Of a stretch of 64,000 nucleotides of DNA, positions 59,780 through 64,000 are shown piece by piece. Under the pieces are notes generated by a model. It saw nothing but the letters and a program-made list of their open reading frames with translations, had not been told where the DNA came from and made no database searches. Within the stretch, counting starts at the first letter, position 1. Each line of letters opens with the position of its first letter. Position numbers and translations under genes: made by a program. The stretch spans positions 215,831,773 to 215,895,772 of the forward strand of contig JAHLJT010000631.1 in NCBI GenBank assembly GCA_031308135.1. The letters are read 5' to 3'. The stretch comes from Acheta domesticus. Its lineage: Eukaryota > Arthropoda > Insecta > Orthoptera > Gryllidae.

Positions 59780-61980
59780 ATCTTACATGTCCTTCTATGA
59801 ATCTCCTGACTAATGGGCACGTACTGATGATAAGCGACTTCTGGAAGTCGACACTACTCTTTTTCAAGCCTATTTCTTTCAACGATCTGTGAGAGCTTTT
59901 TGTATGATGCCAGTTGATGACATTAGAATTTGAACAGTTTTCACTTTCGAAACCGCCATTGTTCTTTAACAGCAAATGCTAGCTTTCTGTTTTTGTCGAT
60001 TTTAGGCAGGTATGTTGCTATCGTATTGACGATATTGCTGGTATTGACGATTGCAAAATCAATAAACCAAACTTTCTTGTCGTATTTGTTCCAGAGGGTA
60101 ACATTGGATCTGTTGTGCTGAATTTTCATATCGATCAGAATACTGTTGTCCCAGATAATCTATGGGTTTCATTTTCAAGTAAAGCTTGATAGTCCAGTAA
60201 GTACATCTATTCAGCTGTACAGCTCAAGTACTACAAATGTAGCCGGATAATACTGATTTTATGGTGTATAAGCTTCCCAAGATTTGTCTGTACATCTTAG
60301 CACGTTTGGTGTGGATGATAAAGATCTATGAGAGCTAAAAGTCCACAACCTGAGATAATATTCTGAATGATTTTATGATGTCAGCCACTCATACGACAAT
60401 CATCACTCCAAATTTTGGAATGTTTTATTGCATACTTAACCTAGTACTTCGTGGGAATCAACTTATTGTGGATTGCTATTACAAAACCTTCGCTCTAGGG
60501 ATACAAATATCCTATACTGAGTATTTTGTACGGCATTCCTTGGTTGACATTTGGATTGGCTACTGCACCAAGATAAGCAGGTGCTTTCTTTTTCCAGGAA
60601 AGGATCTCTTAGGTGCAAAACGTTTTGTACGTTTGGTTGAATACGCATGTCTTGTTTGAGATTGAGGGGCGTATCATTGTCATTTATCTACATAGTTTCT
60701 TTGTGAAGTTGAGAAATGTATCTCTACAAAGGACTTCCTAATATTTTTTATCTGTTTGGAATGGATGCTCGTTAGCTTTACAATAACACGTCCTCCCATT
60801 TGTCACGGCAGTGTGATCTGGATCGCACGTTTTGGATGGTGGCAAACCGAAACGTGTCATTTGAACTCTTACCAATCTTTCCATTTCCTCTAGATCGTCT
60901 GTGATCCATTTAAGAATACCTGTCGAGAAGGTGATAATGGGTGGAGACGGTGATAATGTGCAATAAAAAATTTACGTGTTGTACGCTAAGTTATTTGTAC
61001 TACAAATTGTCTTCCAGGGCGGTGATGATTTCTCCGTTCTAATGTGTCTCAAATGTGAGTTCACAAGAGAGTTTACTCCTCTGTATTTGTTATATTTTGC
61101 ATTTATCAATGCCTAGTTTCGTATTTGTCTCGAAAGTAGCCTCTTCAGTCGCTTTTATCAGCATATTTAGGATAAATATCGTACCCCTGTAGAATTTGAA
61201 GTCGTCTATGTTTGGTAAGTAGGTAACCTGCAATCGTCCAATGCCTCTTAGTTCGAAACCTAATTTTATGATTCGTGTTTGTCGATAGTTTCTTGTCAGG
61301 CAAAACCAGTGAGGGCTCAGACTATTACCGTGGAGGATTCCATGATTTAATTGTTTTCTTGGTAACCACTGTTTCATTTTTTGTGACCCAAAATGGTCTT
61401 CCGTTTGACCACGATGGATAGACTAATATTCAATATTGTCGGGTTAGTTCGATAGAATGACAGCATGTATAGGAGTCAATCTTGCGAAACTATGCCATTA
61501 GCCATTTTATAATCAATGAAACAGGTGAACAAGTTGAATTTCTTCTTACATGCTTAAGACACTATCAATGCTATGTTGTTCTTTATATCCAAGGAAACCT
61601 CTATTACATGCTTTTGGAGCTTCCTCTTAAAATATAATGTTTTGCGCAGTGCTACATGATAAACATTGAAAAACAACTCTTGGTGACTTTGTAAAAATAA
61701 TTAAAACAAGAGTGGTTTGTATATCGTAGGAACTGTAGTATAATTGGTTTTCGGCTTCACATACGTGACACCTTCACAAAGAAAGTGCGGGATTTCTTCA
61801 TGAATATCAAGGCAATTGCTTATAAAATTTAGAATCTTTCCATGGATATTGAAGAATTCTTTTAACCAATCGTTATGTAGACCGTCTAATCTAGGGTATT
61901 TTCTATTTCGAAGTTTATGTGTAACTTCATGTAGAATGTTGGGTGATTTGACACGTTGTCGTTTCCGTAATCAGTATTGC
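59780..61980 (-). mobile_element. Degenerate non-LTR retrotransposon (LINE), RT to C-terminus
   Basis: On the - strand a LINE polyprotein can be pieced together across several frames. RT start region: LDGLHNDWLKEFF, then FLCEGVTYVKPKTNYTTVPT (about 61,890-61,720). Next GFLGYKEQHSIDSVL and NLFTCFIDYKMANGI (about 61,600-61,490), the degenerate RT palm. Then LHGNSLSPHWFCLTRN (near 61,330-61,290) and YLPNIDDFKFYR with the catalytic DD (about 61,223-61,188), then LGIDKCKI. A zinc-finger-like HHKIIQNIISGC (about 60,395-60,360) follows, and the conserved C-terminal blocks WFIDFAIVNTSNI (about 60,075) and FQKSLIISTCPLVRRFIE (about 59,843-59,790). Many frameshifts and stops make it a dead copy. The clade is not assigned. 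Confidence 0.85.
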
Positions 61981-61999
61981 GACATTCCTAAGCTGTATT

Positions 62000-63150
62000 A
62001 ACCATGGTGCGTTGGAGTTTAAGTGAAATTTGGCCATTTTTAACACCAGATCTCTTCAAAAGTAAATTTCTCTGGCAAGTATTCCTTTCTTTTATCCTTC
62101 TGCAAAAGTTATTTTGTCTCCTGAAGGAATTTGTCTGCTTTCCACTTCAGAGTTTTGGAGTATCTTTCGGCTTTAGTTATCGAACTGCGTTAAACGCTCA
62201 GTTCCTGCTTTGGATTATGTATAATATCAAGAATATGTATGTAATTTATATTGTAGTGTGTGTGTTTACGATGTTTATTCGTAATGTATATTATGTTGTT
62301 TATATCATGTTACTTCTGTCTCCTCTTTGGAAGGCTTCGACTGTAGAAATATCTGATCGGAGGTGTTCGATTCTCTTCTATAATAGGATTTTAAACGGAG
62401 GGTCTTTTTCAAGTAGCTGGAGTTATTGCCTTTGCTCTTTTAGCCTTTTGGTATTTTGGTTTCTCCGTCTCCCTCAGGGCAGATGGCTTTCAGTGCTCGG
62501 ACGTAGAATTGGACATGTAGAGACGGGAAGTAATAATAGAAGTAAGGGTTGTTCGGATCACGGTAGGGATAGAAAGCATTCATTTAGGATAGATATATCT
62601 AGTATTGAAGGAATTTTCGGATCAGGGAAGGGATAGAAAGCATTCATTTAGGATAGATATATCTAGTATTGAAGGAATTGCGGAAGGTATATGCCTTTGA
62701 AAAATGAACACATGATGGGACAGGGGCAGTAGAGGTTCGTCGTCACTCTCGATAGGGGGATGCTTTAAAGTGTTATTCTACAAAAACACCAAAGGGGTGT
62801 TATGGTGTTAATTATTATTATTATTATTGTTACAAGAAGCTTAATTACAACTTAGTAGTATCATCTCCTTTAAACGTATTTTAGGTTGAAATATTATTTA
62901 TGGTATTTAATTTGTACTTTCATGTCAAAACTACATTTGAGAATGCACTAACCCAGCAGAATCTTTTTCCTTGAAAAATAAATCTGAAAAATGTAGCGTT
63001 CTTTCGTGATCAACCATGCCATAAGTGTGGTATATTTCATGCATTGGAAAAGTTTTAATAACAATAATATTAATAACAGGAATAATATTTATTACAATTT
63101 AACAACCTAAATGAGCGGTACTTAATAGAGTAAATAGGAGAAAGTCAAAA
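62000..63150. other. Non-coding flank of the LINE
   Basis: A 210-codon + strand ORF at 62,004-62,636 is hydrophobic and repetitive in part, and probably overlaps the 5' remains of the LINE in antisense. It shows no known domain. A 64-bp tandem duplication sits at its 3' end (62,553-62,680). Confidence 0.5.
62553..62680. repeat. 64-bp tandem duplication
   Basis: Two nearly identical units, each starting 'cggatca(c/g)gg' and containing 'ggatagaaagcattcattta', follow one another with a period of 64 bases. Confidence 0.9.
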
Positions 63151-63420
63151 TGGAAGTGATTCGGCGCCGGCGAGAGCGTGGAATGCATGAGTTGTGGGCT
63201 CCGCTTGTGCCGCTTGCTCCTGCGGGGCGGAGAGCGGGCAGGACGTCCGCGGAGCGAGGACCCTCCGTTAGGCGCCGGCGGCGGGGCCCCTCGCGCCGCG
63301 CGCCTGCGCCTCAATGGCAGCGCCGCGCCGGCGAGGGCAGCCCCGTTGCGTCACGCCCCACGTGGCCCCTCCAGCACGGGAGCCGAGGCCAGCCCACGCC
63401 TCCACCGCTCAAACACAGGC
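63150..63420. other. GC-rich, CpG-dense patch before the minisatellite
   Basis: Highly CpG-rich sequence. The ORF starting at 63,150 (+) is arginine-rich, runs into the repeat array and has no known domain, so it is not called as a gene. Confidence 0.55.
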
Positions 63421-63439
63421 ACAATCACGGTTTCAGCCA

Positions 63440-64000
63440 CCGCCACAGTCAGAGTCACAATAAGATTCACTGCAAGAGTCACAGCAAGAGTCGCAGGAAG
63501 AGTCGCAGCAAGAGGCACATCAAGAGTCGCAGCAAGAGTCATAGCAAGTCACAGCAAGAGTCGTAGCAAGAGTCGCAGGAAGAGTCGCAGCAAGAGTCAC
63601 AGAAGAATCGCGGCAAGAGTCACAGCAAGAGTTGCGGCAAGTGTCGCAGCAAGAGTCACAGCAAGAGTTACAGCAAGAGTCACAACAAGAGTCACAGCAA
63701 GAGTCGCAGCAAGAGTCGCAGCAAGAGTCGCAGCAAGTGTCGGACCAAGAGTCGCAGCAAGAGTCACAGCAAGAATCGCGGCAACAGCGGCAAGAGTCGC
63801 GGCAAGAGTCGCGGCAAGAGTCGCGGCAAGAGTCGCGGCAAGAGTCGCGGCAAGAGTCGCGGCAAGAGTCGCAGCAAGAGTCGCAGCAAGAATCGCAGCA
63901 ATAGTCGCAGCAAGAATCGCAGCAAGTGTCGGACCAAGAGTCGCAGCAAGAGTCATAGCAAGAATCGCGGCAAGAGCGGCAAGAGTCGCGGCAAGAGTCG
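63440..64000. repeat. 12-bp minisatellite (CAAGAGTCGCAG)n, runs off the window
   Basis: More than 40 degenerate copies of a 12-base unit. Variants swap CGC with CAC or CGG and blocks of identical variants occur (for example CGGCAAGAGT at 63,788-63,870). One + frame reads (QESQ)n and one - frame reads Leu-Ala-Ala-Thr repeats for up to about 119 codons. The 12-bp period keeps any frame open, so this is not evidence for coding. Confidence 0.92.

Noticed and set aside
62004..62636. A 210-codon plus-strand ORF
   Set aside because: No recognisable domain. It starts next to and partly opposite the decayed LINE, and its 3' end lies in a tandem duplication.
63597..63956. Long Leu/Ala/Thr-repeat and Gln/Glu/Ser-repeat ORFs on opposite strands
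   Set aside because: Both are produced by a 12-bp minisatellite whose period preserves every open frame.
63440..64000. CRISPR-like array
   Set aside because: The units are contiguous 12-mers without spacers, in a eukaryotic setting.

Overview
The window looks like a stretch of insect (or closely related arthropod) nuclear DNA. It is AT-rich overall with isolated GC-rich islands, has small exons separated by introns of up to about 2.5 kb, and is packed with decayed mobile elements. The exact group cannot be fixed from the sequence alone. The intron sizes and the mix of tRNA-derived SINEs, a Penelope-like element, LINE remains and MITEs would suit a large-genome insect.

Two real host genes are visible, both on the + strand and both incomplete. 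(1) 10,028-19,052: twelve consecutive exons of an angiotensin-converting-enzyme-like zinc dipeptidyl carboxypeptidase. The joined exons keep frame through every junction and give 651 codons before a stop. The N-terminal exon(s) were not found and probably lie upstream. The protein has an intact zinc site and ends in an acidic stalk, a transmembrane helix and a short basic cytoplasmic tail, so it should be membrane anchored. (2) 52,475-53,447: a long first coding exon (324 codons) of an SLC46-type major facilitator transporter. It lies in a GC-rich island with a CCG-repeat 5' UTR, and its remaining exons are not visible in the last 10 kb.

The rest is intergenic or intronic and mostly mobile-element debris. 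A long tRNA-derived SINE (family A, about 500-650 bp) occurs in at least eleven places, always on the + strand. A second SINE (family B) occurs three times on the - strand. One further tRNA-headed SINE lies near 3.2-3.4 kb. A non-coding repeat made of diverged units of about 310 bp (family C) is found at 8.1-10.0, 35.7-36.2 and 37.3-38.75 kb. A degenerate Penelope-like retroelement (RT plus GIY-YIG) at 39.3-41.3 kb abuts a tyrosine-recombinase (Crypton-like) remnant at 41.26-41.6 kb. A degenerate non-LTR retrotransposon fills 59.78-61.98 kb on the - strand. Several non-autonomous DNA elements have readable ends: a hAT-like element with an 8-bp target duplication, a Harbinger-like one with TTA duplications, and foldback MITEs.

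The window closes in a 12-bp minisatellite that runs off the right edge. No operon, CRISPR array, rRNA gene or convincing functional tRNA gene was seen.
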